The notes under the pieces: generated by a model
Told to the model about the DNA's origin: nothing
The model's input: the letters and a program-made list of their open reading frames with translations, nothing else
Database searches by the model: none
Source of the DNA: Solirubrobacterales bacterium
GTDB taxonomy: Bacteria > Actinomycetota > Thermoleophilia > Solirubrobacterales > Solirubrobacteraceae
Direction: 5' to 3'
NCBI GenBank assembly: GCA_013813955.1
Contig: JACCQW010000114.1
Span: forward strand, 1-6,835
DNA length: 6,835 nt
Translations under genes and position numbers: made by a program
Shown here: positions 1 through 5,819 of the stretch, piece after piece
How positions within the stretch are numbered: the stretch's first letter is position 1
How the letters are laid out: each line of letters opens with the position of its first letter

Positions 1-303
1 GGCGAGGTCGACGCCCGCGCGCGCGATGCACAGGTCGCGGCGTCCGCGCTCCACCCGCCGGTCGCCGCGAGTGCCCACCGCCCGCGCGGCGTACGGGTAC
101 AGGCGCTGGCGGGTGGCGTAGGGGACGCGGTCGTTGAGCGCGCGCAGGAAGCCGGCGACCACCGGGGAGACGCAGCGCGGGCGGTCGGAGAACGGCTCGC
201 CGGCCAGCATCGAGGACAGCTCGACGACGCACGCCCCGTCGGCCGGCGAGCGATGTGCCCCGCGCCCGATCCGCACGGTCTGGTGGGTGCGCGGCGCGGT
301 CAC
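1..303 (-). CDS. Conserved actinobacterial protein of unknown function, N-terminal part
   Basis: The reverse strand is open from a GTG at 303 to the window edge, giving 101 residues with no stop, so the 3' end lies outside. The N-terminus contains [10 protein letters not shown], then [16 protein letters not shown] at about 25-40, [16 protein letters not shown] at about 43-58 and [16 protein letters not shown] at about 65-80. This word order matches a family I recall as widespread in actinobacteria and annotated only as hypothetical. I know of no assigned reaction and give none. The GTG is chosen because the recalled family begins with a short stretch before HQT, and no in-frame ATG was found upstream. 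The only strong Shine-Dalgarno site nearby belongs to a 15-codon leader ORF whose TGA overlaps this GTG, so initiation may be coupled. G/C-rich third positions support coding. A frameshift joining the leader to the gene is the main alternative. Confidence 0.82.
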   Translation of the reverse strand, partial: MTAPRTHQTVRIGRGAHRSPADGACVVELSSMLAGEPFSDRPRCVSPVVAGFLRALNDRVPYATRQRLYPYAARAVGTRGDRRVERGRRDLCIARAGVDLA

Positions 304-347
304 GACGCCGGGACGCCCTGCTTCGCGCTGCGCTCCATCGTGGCCAT
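300..347 (-). CDS. Putative 15-residue leader ORF overlapping the next start
   Basis: On the reverse strand GGAGG (360-356) stands eight bases before an ATG at 347. That frame encodes [15 protein letters not shown] and ends in TGA at 302-300. The stop overlaps the GTG of the downstream gene as GTGA, the usual geometry for translational coupling. No other good ribosome site serves the downstream gene. The peptide has no recognisable domain and its codons are too few to test coding bias. It may be a coupling leader, the true start of the downstream protein displaced by a frameshift or sequencing error, or chance. Confidence 0.4.
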   Translation of the reverse strand: MATMERSAKQGVPAS

Positions 348-385
348 ACCGCGTTCCTCCCGCTTTGCAACAACCCGGTGCGATG

Positions 386-411
386 AGGCTAACGGGAACC
401 GCCCTGCTGGT

Positions 412-414
<3 letters not shown>
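386..414 (-). promoter_or_regulatory. Candidate promoter for the 1-303 gene
   Basis: Reading the reverse strand, TAGACC (414-409) and TAGCCT (391-386) are separated by exactly 17 bases and resemble -35 and -10 boxes of a primary sigma factor. Transcription would start near 379, about 30 bases before the leader ATG. The -35 box overlaps the msrA stop codon. This is a motif match only; TAnnnT boxes are common by chance. Confidence 0.33.
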
Positions 415-1077
<663 letters not shown>

Positions 1078-1211
1078 CGGGGCCTCTGGGGTCGGTGGTG
1101 ATGTTCACGGTAGCGCCGAGAGGTTTCGCGCTCGGGAACGCGGCCTTCGGCCACGCCGCGGCTCTGCCTGCGCGCGCTCGCTCGCCCGGGCCGTCGCCCG
1201 CGCCCGCTGCA

Positions 1212-1225
1212 CATGCCGGGGCATG
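1212..1225. promoter_or_regulatory. 14-bp inverted repeat CATGCC-GG-GGCATG, possible operator
   Basis: A perfect inverted repeat with 6-bp arms and a 2-bp centre lies in the 177-bp divergent gap between msrA and the lipoprotein gene, about 30 bp before the latter's start. The position suits a dimeric regulator. It is also just upstream of a candidate -10 box. No regulator can be named, and short palindromes are frequent in GC-rich DNA. Confidence 0.3.
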
Positions 1226-1242
1226 CCCTCGGCGCCGCTCGA

Positions 1243-1248
1243 TAAGGT
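1243..1248 (+). promoter_or_regulatory. Candidate -10 box TAAGGT for a leaderless lipoprotein mRNA
   Basis: TAAGGT fits TAnnnT and ends six bases before the GTG at 1255, the spacing that would put the first transcribed base on the start codon. The same bases also contain AAGGTG, which could act as a Shine-Dalgarno site if transcription begins further upstream. The sequence cannot decide between the two. Confidence 0.35.
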
Positions 1249-1254
1249 GCCGGC

Positions 1255-1722
1255 GTGGCTCGTCCCGCCCGCCCTGCGTCCGCCGGCGCGCTGCTCCTCG
1301 TCCTCGCCGCGCTCGCCGGGTGCGGTGGCGACTCCTCGGAGAACACCGCCTACGTCGATCAGGTCAACGCCGCGCAGGCGGAGTTCGCGGCCACCGTGAG
1401 CCAGGTCTCGCGCGAGATCACCTCGACGAGCTCCGCGCGCGAGGACCAGCGCACGCTGGCGCGCTTCGAGGGCGCGATCGACGGCGTGGTGGGCGACCTG
1501 CGGCGGATCGACGTGCCCACCGACGTGCGCCCCGAGCACGACCGCCTCGTCTCGGCGATGACCGGCTTCGGCGATGACATCGAGGTGGCCAACGCGGCGC
1601 TGCGCCGGCCCAGCCGCCGGACGCTCGCCGACGCCCAGCGCACGATCAGCCGCGCGACGATGACCGTCAACTCGCGCATCAACGCCGCCATCGGCGCGAT
1701 CAACGACAAGCTCGGCGTCTAG
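1255..1722 (+). CDS. Small helical lipoprotein of unknown function
   Basis: The 155-residue product begins with VARPARPASA, a basic stretch, followed by a hydrophobic core GALLLVLAAL and the lipobox LAGC with the lipidated cysteine at 23. It should be exported and anchored on the outer face of the membrane. After the glycine/serine-rich linker (24-28) the mature part is rich in Ala, Arg, Asp, Val and Thr and reads as continuous amphipathic helix, probably a helical bundle or coiled coil, with no cysteine after the lipobox and no enzymatic motif. A SIRT-like, SBP-like or protease fold is not evident. GTG at 1255 is chosen because it places the basic region and lipobox normally. It is the first gene of a possible rightward transcript with the membrane peptide 13 bp downstream. 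Function unknown. Confidence 0.87.
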   Translation: MARPARPASAGALLLVLAALAGCGGDSSENTAYVDQVNAAQAEFAATVSQVSREITSTSSAREDQRTLARFEGAIDGVVGDLRRIDVPTDVRPEHDRLVSAMTGFGDDIEVANAALRRPSRRTLADAQRTISRATMTVNSRINAAIGAINDKLGV

Positions 1723-1735
1723 GTCCTCCCGCACG

Positions 1736-1822
1736 GTGTCGCCGACATGGATCTGGATGCAGGCGGCGATCGTCGTCTTCGTCCTGGCCGGGATCGTCAT
1801 CGCGATCGTCAAGCTCGCCTGA
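1736..1822 (+). CDS. 28-residue single-pass membrane microprotein
   Basis: A GTG 13 bases after the lipoprotein stop opens a frame that ends in TGA at 1820-1822. It reads VSPTWIWMQ, then an uninterrupted hydrophobic stretch of Ala, Ile, Val, Phe, Leu and Gly (residues 10-25) and ends VKLA. This is one membrane helix with an aromatic cap (Trp5, Trp7) at one side and a lysine at the other, an orderly layout for a real small membrane protein. Third positions are almost all G or C. The ribosome site is weak: AGGT at 1721-1724 is far from the GTG, so coupling to the upstream gene or use of ATG 1757 (21 residues) is possible. I recall similar tiny TW-hydrophobic-IVKL peptides in actinobacteria, without a function. 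Confidence 0.57.
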   Translation: MSPTWIWMQAAIVVFVLAGIVIAIVKLA

Positions 1823-1833
1823 TCGGCCCCCCA

Positions 1834-1839
1834 TATGAT
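1834..1839 (+). promoter_or_regulatory. Candidate -10 box TATGAT of the universal stress protein gene
   Basis: TATGAT differs from TATAAT at one base and stands out in this GC-rich region. Transcription would begin near 1846, giving a 5' leader of about 28 bases that contains the strong ribosome site AAAGGAGAGG (1864-1873). No convincing -35 box is seen about 17 bases upstream, where the membrane microprotein gene ends. The gene may therefore have its own promoter as well as read-through. Confidence 0.42.
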
Positions 1840-1874
1840 GCTCGCCGTCCGGTCCCGGCGGCGAAAGGAGAGGC

Positions 1875-2318
1875 ATGTTCGGCTCGATCGTGGTGGGCAC
1901 CGACGGATCCGACACCGCCAGGGAGGCGGTGAAGCAGGCCATCATGCTCGCCAGCGCCGTCGGCGCGCGGATCGAGCTGGTGAGCGCCTATGAGCCCGTG
2001 TCCGACGCGCGCCTGCGCGAGGAGGCCGTCCAGGTCCCTGACGACCTGCAGTGGATGGTCAACCCGCGCGAGGACGTCGACGGCACGCTCAGCGAGGCCG
2101 CCGCCGAGATCAGGGAGGCCGGCGTCGACGTGGGGGTCTTCCCCCGCCAGGGCGACCCGGCCGACGCGATCCTCGACGTGGCCGAGGAGCGCGACGCCGA
2201 CCTGATCGTCGTGGGGAACAAGGGCATGACCGGCGCCAAGCGCTTTCTGCTGGGCTCCGTGCCCAACAGGATCTCCCACCACGCGCCCTGCTCGGTCCTG
2301 ATCATCCGGACCACCTAG
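1875..2318 (+). CDS. Universal stress protein (UspA family, ATP-binding type)
   Basis: This is a single-domain, cytoplasmic universal stress protein of 147 residues, the usual family length. It opens with the first strand and loop SIVVGTDGSDTA, where Asp10 is the conserved acidic residue at the nucleotide site. The C-terminal signature G-2x-G-9x-G-S is intact: Gly114, Gly117, Gly127 and Ser128, within VVGNKG and LLGSV, followed by the closing strand SVLIIR. Family members with this motif bind ATP and help cells through starvation, hypoxia or other stress, often as dimers; the partner here is unknown. ATG 1875 has an excellent AAAGGAGAGG ribosome site. It lies 52 bp after the membrane microprotein on the same strand and converges with the protease gene. 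Confidence 0.96.
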   Translation: MFGSIVVGTDGSDTAREAVKQAIMLASAVGARIELVSAYEPVSDARLREEAVQVPDDLQWMVNPREDVDGTLSEAAAEIREAGVDVGVFPRQGDPADAILDVAEERDADLIVVGNKGMTGAKRFLLGSVPNRISHHAPCSVLIIRTT

Positions 2319-2319
2319 A

Positions 2320-2332
2320 GCGCCCTCGGCGC
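2320..2332. terminator. GC hairpin just after the universal stress protein stop
   Basis: GCGCC-CTC-GGCGC forms a perfect 5-bp stem with a three-base loop starting one base after the stop codon. It lacks a T tract, so it is at most a weak or bidirectional terminator between two convergent genes. It partly overlaps the first unit of the 17-bp tandem repeat. Confidence 0.3.
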
Positions 2333-2377
2333 GAAGGTCAGCGCGGCGCGAAGGTCAGCGCGGCGAGAAGGTCAGCG
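2327..2377. repeat. Three tandem copies of a 17-bp unit
   Basis: The unit CGGCGCGAAGGTCAGCG occurs at 2327-2343, 2344-2360 and 2361-2377, the third with one change (C to A at its sixth base). A fragment, CGGCGCGG, continues the phase at 2378. The third copy contains the stop codon of the reverse-strand protease gene. The first two copies carry the same TGA downstream of it. Because 17 is not a multiple of three, the three TGAs fall in all three reverse-strand frames. The likely origin is slippage or unequal copying at the gene's 3' end. Confidence 0.93.
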
Positions 2378-3697
2378 CGGCGCGGTGGCGGCGGCCGCGT
2401 CGAGCAGCCCGGCGCCGTAGTGCTTGTCCTCACCGGGGGGCCCGGCCTCCTGCGCGGTGCCCTGCAGGTGGCGCAGGACGGAGCGCGGCGAGGGGCGGGC
2501 GCCGAGGACCCGGCTGGCGATTACGAGCGCGGCGGTCGCCGACACGTGCGGAGCGGCCATCGAGGTGCCCTGATAGCCCGACGGGAAGCCGAAGGCGCCG
2601 GGGCGGCGCTCGAAGAACGTCATCTGCAGGATCTCCGGGCTCTGGGCCGCTGCCGGGTCGCAGCCCGCGTCGGGCAGATCGGCGTCGCGGCCGCCGCCGG
2701 GCGCCACGAGGTCCACGCGGCTGCCGTAGTTGGAGTAGTTGGCCGCGCACCGGCGGATCGTGGTCGCGCCCACGGCGACCACTGTCCTGTAGCGCGCGGG
2801 GTAGGGGACGCCGGCAGCGCCCTGGTTGCCCGCGGCGGCCACGACGACGACCCCACGGCTCTCGGCGTGCCGCAGCGCGTCCACGAGGCTCGGTACGTCG
2901 CGTGCGCCGATCCGCGGGTCGAACTCCATCGAGAGGTTGATCACGTCGGCGCCGCGGCGCACCGCGTAGCGAACACCGCGGGCGATGTCGTCGGCGTCGC
3001 CGAAGCCCTGCGCGTTGAGGACGCGGATCGGCATGATCTTCGTGCCGTAGGCCAGGCCGGTCAGCGCCACGCCGTTGTTAGTGCGCTCGGCGATGGTCGA
3101 GGCGACGTGGGTGCCGTGGCCCGACGCGTCGTGCGGCCGGTCGTCCTTGCTCAGAAAGTCATAGCCGCGCACGAACTGCGACCGCGAGAAGTCCGGCGAC
3201 GCCCTGTACTGGCCGCGGCTGCTATAGGCCACGCCGCTGTCGATGACGGCCACGATCGTCCCGCTGCCGCCGGGCCGCCCGGCGTTGGAGAGGTTCGTCC
3301 ACGCGTCGGGCGCGTTGACGCCGATGAGCGGCAGGAAGTTCCACTGCGCATCGCGCCAGCCACCGGCCGCGCCGCTCAGGCCGGGGTCGTTGGGGTTGAA
3401 CGCCGTCGCCCGCGCGATCGGGTTGCGCGCGGCGTAGACCACGTCGTCCTTGCCGCGAAGCTCGCGCAGGCGCGCCGCGACGCTCGCGCCCTTCTCCACG
3501 CGGACCAGGCGCGGGCTCGCCTGACCCTTCTCGCGGACGACGATCTCCTTGGCCACCGTGCCGAGCTCGCCCGTCGGGACCGGGCCGCCGGGGGCCGAGC
3601 CGAGCGCGGACGCCGCGGGCACGAGCACGCATGCGGCGGCCAGTCCGGCGAGAACGGCCGGGCGGATGAGTCCCAGAGCTGGCGAGTCGCGAGTCAC
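2372..3697 (-). CDS. Secreted subtilisin-family serine protease (S8) with propeptide
   Basis: The 441-residue product is a subtilase that cleaves proteins outside the cell. A signal peptide is visible: Arg3 and Arg12, a hydrophobic core at 14-30 and a likely cleavage site near Ala-Ser-Ala/Leu-Gly (29-33). Residues about 50-96 look like an I9-type propeptide, ending in DVVYAARNPIA. The catalytic triad is complete: Asp153 in VIDSG, His194 in GHGTHVAS and Ser379 in GTSMAAPH, with oxyanion Asn291 in AAGN. Cys317 and Cys346 could form a disulfide. No extra C-terminal domain or membrane anchor follows. The frame stays open upstream to 4180, but that part is antisense to tadA and would bury the signal peptide, so GTG 3697 is used. 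No Shine-Dalgarno site precedes it (CCACCCCCCATACAC), suggesting leaderless initiation or a start slightly downstream. Substrate unknown. Confidence 0.95.
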   Translation of the reverse strand: MTRDSPALGLIRPAVLAGLAAACVLVPAASALGSAPGGPVPTGELGTVAKEIVVREKGQASPRLVRVEKGASVAARLRELRGKDDVVYAARNPIARATAFNPNDPGLSGAAGGWRDAQWNFLPLIGVNAPDAWTNLSNAGRPGGSGTIVAVIDSGVAYSSRGQYRASPDFSRSQFVRGYDFLSKDDRPHDASGHGTHVASTIAERTNNGVALTGLAYGTKIMPIRVLNAQGFGDADDIARGVRYAVRRGADVINLSMEFDPRIGARDVPSLVDALRHAESRGVVVVAAAGNQGAAGVPYPARYRTVVAVGATTIRRCAANYSNYGSRVDLVAPGGGRDADLPDAGCDPAAAQSPEILQMTFFERRPGAFGFPSGYQGTSMAAPHVSATAALVIASRVLGARPSPRSVLRHLQGTAQEAGPPGEDKHYGAGLLDAAAATAPR

Positions 3698-3711
3698 GTG
3701 TATGGGGGGTG

Positions 3712-3725
3712 GGCGCCGCGGCGCC
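3712..3725. promoter_or_regulatory. 14-bp perfect palindrome between the protease and tadA starts
   Basis: GGCGCCGCGGCGCC is its own reverse complement. It lies in the 102-bp divergent gap, 15 bp before the protease start and about 75 bp before the tadA start, where it could bind a dimeric regulator or form a cruciform or RNA hairpin in the protease leader. A second, weak inverted repeat GTGT-GGA-ACAC is at 3732-3742. Pure G/C palindromes are expected fairly often at this base composition. Confidence 0.28.
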
Positions 3726-3799
3726 GGTCCTGTGTGGAACACCACCGCGACCGTGGAGTCTCGCACCCACCGTGACCCCGCGGGCGCGATGATGGCGCG

Positions 3800-4258
3800 G
3801 TGGCCTTCTTTCCTCGCGACGAGTACTTCATGCGCCTGGCCATCCGCGAGGCGCAGGCGGCCCTCGACCACGACGACGTGCCGATCGGGGCGGTCGTCGT
3901 GCGCGACGGCGAGGTCATCGGCTCGGGGCACAACGAGCGCGAGCTGCGCCAGGATCCCACGGCGCACGCCGAGGTCCTCGCGCTGCGCGAGGCCAGCCGC
4001 GCCGGCGGGTCCTGGCGGGTGCTCGACGCCGTGCTGTACGTGACCCTGGAGCCGTGCGCGATGTGCGCGGGGGCGATCGTGCTCGCGCGCCTGCCGCGGG
4101 TCGTCTACGGCACGACCGACCCGAAGGCGGGCGCGGCCGGGTCGGTCCTCGACGTGCTCGCCGAGCCGCGCCTGAACCACCGGCCGGCCGTGGCGGACGG
4201 GCTGCTCGCGGCCGAGTGCGCGGCGCTGCTGACCGGGTTCTTCGGCTCACGGCGCTGA
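3800..4258 (+). CDS. tadA: tRNA-specific adenosine deaminase TadA
   Basis: TadA deaminates adenosine 34 of tRNA-Arg(ACG) to inosine, so that one tRNA reads several CGN codons; it is normally essential. The 152-residue protein fits the family. The zinc site is complete: His56 and catalytic Glu58 in TAHAEV, and Cys86 and Cys89 in LEPCAMCAGAI. VPIGAVVV (27-34) and the substrate-loop Asn45 in SGHNER are also typical. GTG 3800 is chosen because it supplies the short N-terminal helix seen in homologs (DEYFMRLAIREA); ATG 3830 would remove part of it, and the two ATGs at 3789 and 3792 are out of frame. No clear ribosome site precedes the GTG. It is divergent from the protease and 45 bp upstream of tRNA-Ser(CGA) on the same strand. 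A plain cytidine or guanine deaminase is less likely given the strong TadA match. Confidence 0.96.
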   Translation: MAFFPRDEYFMRLAIREAQAALDHDDVPIGAVVVRDGEVIGSGHNERELRQDPTAHAEVLALREASRAGGSWRVLDAVLYVTLEPCAMCAGAIVLARLPRVVYGTTDPKAGAAGSVLDVLAEPRLNHRPAVADGLLAAECAALLTGFFGSRR

Positions 4259-4273
4259 GCGGCCGCGATTACC

Positions 4274-4279
4274 TATCCT
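4274..4279 (+). promoter_or_regulatory. Candidate -10 box TATCCT for the tRNA gene
   Basis: TATCCT fits TAnnnT and lies 24 bases before the mature tRNA 5' end in an otherwise G/C-rich spacer. It is followed by GAA, as is the TAGCCT box upstream of the 5948 gene. No convincing -35 box is found at 16-18 bases. The tRNA could instead be read through from tadA. Confidence 0.3.
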
Positions 4280-4284
4280 GAAAC

Positions 4285-4301
4285 GCGCGCCCGTCGCGCG
4301 C
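4285..4301 (+). terminator. GC hairpin between tadA and the tRNA
   Basis: GCGCGC (4285-4290), loop CCGTC, GCGCGC (4296-4301) makes a perfect 6-bp stem that ends two bases before the first base of tRNA-Ser. It has no T tract. It may weaken read-through from tadA, or form part of the precursor leader removed by RNase P. Confidence 0.35.
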
Positions 4302-4303
4302 CT

Positions 4304-4393
4304 GGAGGGGTGCCGGAGTGGTTGAACGGGGCGGTCTCGAAAACCGTTGTAGCGGTAACCCCGCTACCGAGGGTTCGAATCCCTCCCCCTCCG
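4304..4393 (+). tRNA. tRNA-Ser (anticodon CGA)
   Basis: A 90-base class II tRNA that reads UCG codons. The acceptor stem GGAGGGG (4304-4310) pairs with CCCCTCC (4386-4392), and the discriminator is G4393, as expected for serine. The anticodon stem GCGGT/ACCGT (4331-4335/4343-4347, with one G-T pair) encloses the loop CTCGAAA with anticodon CGA at 4338-4340. The long variable arm has the stem TAGCGG/CCGCTA, diagnostic of serine-type tRNAs. The T arm is GAGGG-TTCGAAT-CCCTC. No CCA is encoded, so it must be added after transcription, usual in actinobacteria. Confidence 0.97.
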
Positions 4394-4409
4394 TGAGATG
4401 CAGGGAAAT

Positions 4410-4425
4410 GCCCGCTACGGCGGGC
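4410..4425. terminator. GC hairpin after tRNA-Ser
   Basis: GCCCGC-TACG-GCGGGC is a perfect 6-bp stem with a four-base loop, 17 bases after the tRNA 3' end and 2 bases beyond the stop codon of the converging 45-residue gene. It lacks a T tract but is well placed to end both transcripts. Confidence 0.45.
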
Positions 4426-4427
4426 GC

Positions 4428-4565
4428 TCAGCCCAGATCGACGCTTTGGTAGCCCTCGCCCTCGGCCTCGCCGTCGAACGCGCCGAGCACTGCGCCGCGC
4501 CCGTTGCCCTCCTCGACGACCTGCTCGGCGGTCCACGCGAGTTGCTCGCGGTCGCGCACTGACAT
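4428..4565 (-). CDS. Hypothetical 45-residue acidic protein
   Basis: A reverse-strand frame from ATG 4565 to TGA 4430-4428 encodes MSVRDREQLAWTAEQVVEEG, then a Gly/Ala-rich part with GRGAVLGAFDGEAEGEG, and ends SVDLG. About nine in ten third positions are G or C, which supports coding. A full AAGGAGG (4574-4568) precedes it. That site is only two bases from the ATG but eight from an in-frame GTG at 4559, so the true product may be 43 residues. The protein is soluble-looking, acidic, and has a predicted amphipathic helix at about 5-19; there are no cysteines or metal motifs. It is head to head with chrA, only 24 bp between starts, so the promoter of each gene must lie inside the other or the two are exclusive. 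I do not recognise the family. Confidence 0.68.
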   Translation of the reverse strand: MSVRDREQLAWTAEQVVEEGNGRGAVLGAFDGEAEGEGYQSVDLG

Positions 4566-4589
4566 CGCCTCCTTGGTAGAGGTGTAACC

Positions 4590-5771
4590 GTGGTTTCAGC
4601 AGCTACCCAGGAGAACGAGCCGGCAGAGGGAGGATCGGACTCGCCGCGTTCGATCTTTCTTCGCTTCCTCAAGTTCGGGGGTCTCGCCTGGGGAGGGCCG
4701 GCCGCTCAGATCGCGATGATCAAGCGCGAGTGCGTTGACGAGGAGCGCTGGGTCTCCGAGGAGACGTTCAAGAAGACGCTCGCCGTCTATCAGGTGCTCC
4801 CGGGGCCCGAGGCGCACGAGCTCTGCGTCTATTTCGGGCGCATCCGCGGCGGCAAGCTCGGCGGCTTTCTCGCCGGCCTCGGCTTCATGTTGCCGGGGTT
4901 CGCGTTGATGCTGGCGCTGTCGATCGTCTACGTCGAGGCGAACCTGGCCGGACGTCTCGACGAGCTCTTCTACGGCCTCACGGCTGCGGTCGGGGCGATC
5001 GTCGCCCGAGCGGTCGTGAGGCTGAGCGGGACGTTCATCACCGATTTCCCACTCGCGCTGATCGCGATCGTCGGCTTCGTGCTGATCCTGTTCGTCGACG
5101 CGAGCTTCGTCCTCGTCCTGCTCGGCGCGGGCCTTGCCTACGAGCTGTGGATCAACGCCGACCGGTGGGCGGGTCGCCCACAATCGTTCTCCCTTGCCCC
5201 GGGCTTCCTCGTCGTCCCGATGGGCGCAGTGACCGTGTCGCTGACCGCGACGATCTTCTGGGAGGGGCTGGAGGCTGGCCTGCTGACCTTCGGGGGCGCC
5301 TTCACCGTGATCCCGTTCCTCCAGGAGAGCTCGGTCAACGTCCACCACTGGCTCACGGACAGCCAGTTCGTCGATGGGCTGGCGATGGGCGGTGTCCTGC
5401 CGGCGCCACTGATCATCTTCTCGACCTTCGTCGGCTACGTCGCCGGTGGCCTCGCAGGCGGCTTGGCGATGACCCTCGGCATCTTCCTGCCGGCGTTCGT
5501 GTTCCCGATCTTCTTTCACCGCGGCCTCGTCGCCGTCGCCGAGAATCCGCGCATCCGCCCGTTCCTGTTCGGCGTCGCCGCTGGCGTGATCGGCCTGATC
5601 GCGGCGGTGACCGTCGACATCGTCGACGCCAGCGTCGTCGATGCCTACACGGCAGTACTCGCGATCGGTGCCTTCCTGATGCTCAACCGCTACCACGGCA
5701 AGCTCACCGTGCTCTACGTCGTGCTCGGCTGCGGCGCGGTCGGCGCTGCGCTTCAGCTGACCGTGCTCTGA
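4590..5771 (+). CDS. chrA: Chromate transporter ChrA (two CHR domains)
   Basis: ChrA proteins are inner-membrane CHR-superfamily carriers that export chromate, or in some lineages act on sulfate or related anions. This 393-residue protein has the full duplicated form. The first CHR domain (about 24-190) has FGGLAWGGPAAQIAMI near 29-44 and LPGPEAHEL at 70-78, the long-chain ChrA signature. The second (about 220-390) has LLTFGGAFTVIP at 231-242 and GVLPAPL at 268-274, with WLTDSQFVDGL between. About ten to twelve hydrophobic segments are present. GTG 4590 is supported by AGAGGTG about six bases upstream. Sampled 60-base lines give about 67-68% GC against 70-78% in neighbouring genes; membrane proteins favour T at second positions, so this is weak evidence of transfer. 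No chrB or chrR-like gene is adjacent, so chromate as the real substrate is inferred from the family alone. Confidence 0.95.
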   Translation: MVSAATQENEPAEGGSDSPRSIFLRFLKFGGLAWGGPAAQIAMIKRECVDEERWVSEETFKKTLAVYQVLPGPEAHELCVYFGRIRGGKLGGFLAGLGFMLPGFALMLALSIVYVEANLAGRLDELFYGLTAAVGAIVARAVVRLSGTFITDFPLALIAIVGFVLILFVDASFVLVLLGAGLAYELWINADRWAGRPQSFSLAPGFLVVPMGAVTVSLTATIFWEGLEAGLLTFGGAFTVIPFLQESSVNVHHWLTDSQFVDGLAMGGVLPAPLIIFSTFVGYVAGGLAGGLAMTLGIFLPAFVFPIFFHRGLVAVAENPRIRPFLFGVAAGVIGLIAAVTVDIVDASVVDAYTAVLAIGAFLMLNRYHGKLTVLYVVLGCGAVGAALQLTVL

Positions 5772-5799
5772 GGCTGGGTTGCTGGTTCGTTTCGAAGGT

Positions 5800-5817
5800 G
5801 TCGAGCACAGCCTCGAC
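5800..5817 (+). terminator. First hairpin downstream of chrA
   Basis: GTCGAG-CACAGC-CTCGAC is a perfect 6-bp stem, extendable by two G-T pairs, 28 bases after the chrA stop. It is the first of two adjacent hairpins and has no T tract. Confidence 0.45.
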
Positions 5818-5819
5818 GT

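Noticed and set aside
1140..1165. GGCC-TTC-GGCC hairpin in the msrA/lipoprotein gap
   Set aside because: A four-base self-complementary stem is expected by chance in this base composition and it does not sit at a gene end.
2051..3775. 574-codon forward frame across the protease region
   Set aside because: It is antisense to the protease, which has a complete catalytic triad and signal peptide; the forward product is a low-complexity Arg/Gly/Ala/Val string typical of shadow frames in GC-rich DNA.
3698..4180. Upstream extension of the protease frame to 4180
   Set aside because: It runs antisense through tadA, gives an Arg/His-rich sequence and would bury the signal peptide.
4273..4536. 87-codon reverse frame containing GGGGIRTLGSG
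   Set aside because: This is the well-known spurious protein produced by translating a tRNA-Ser gene antisense; the tRNA fold is unambiguous.
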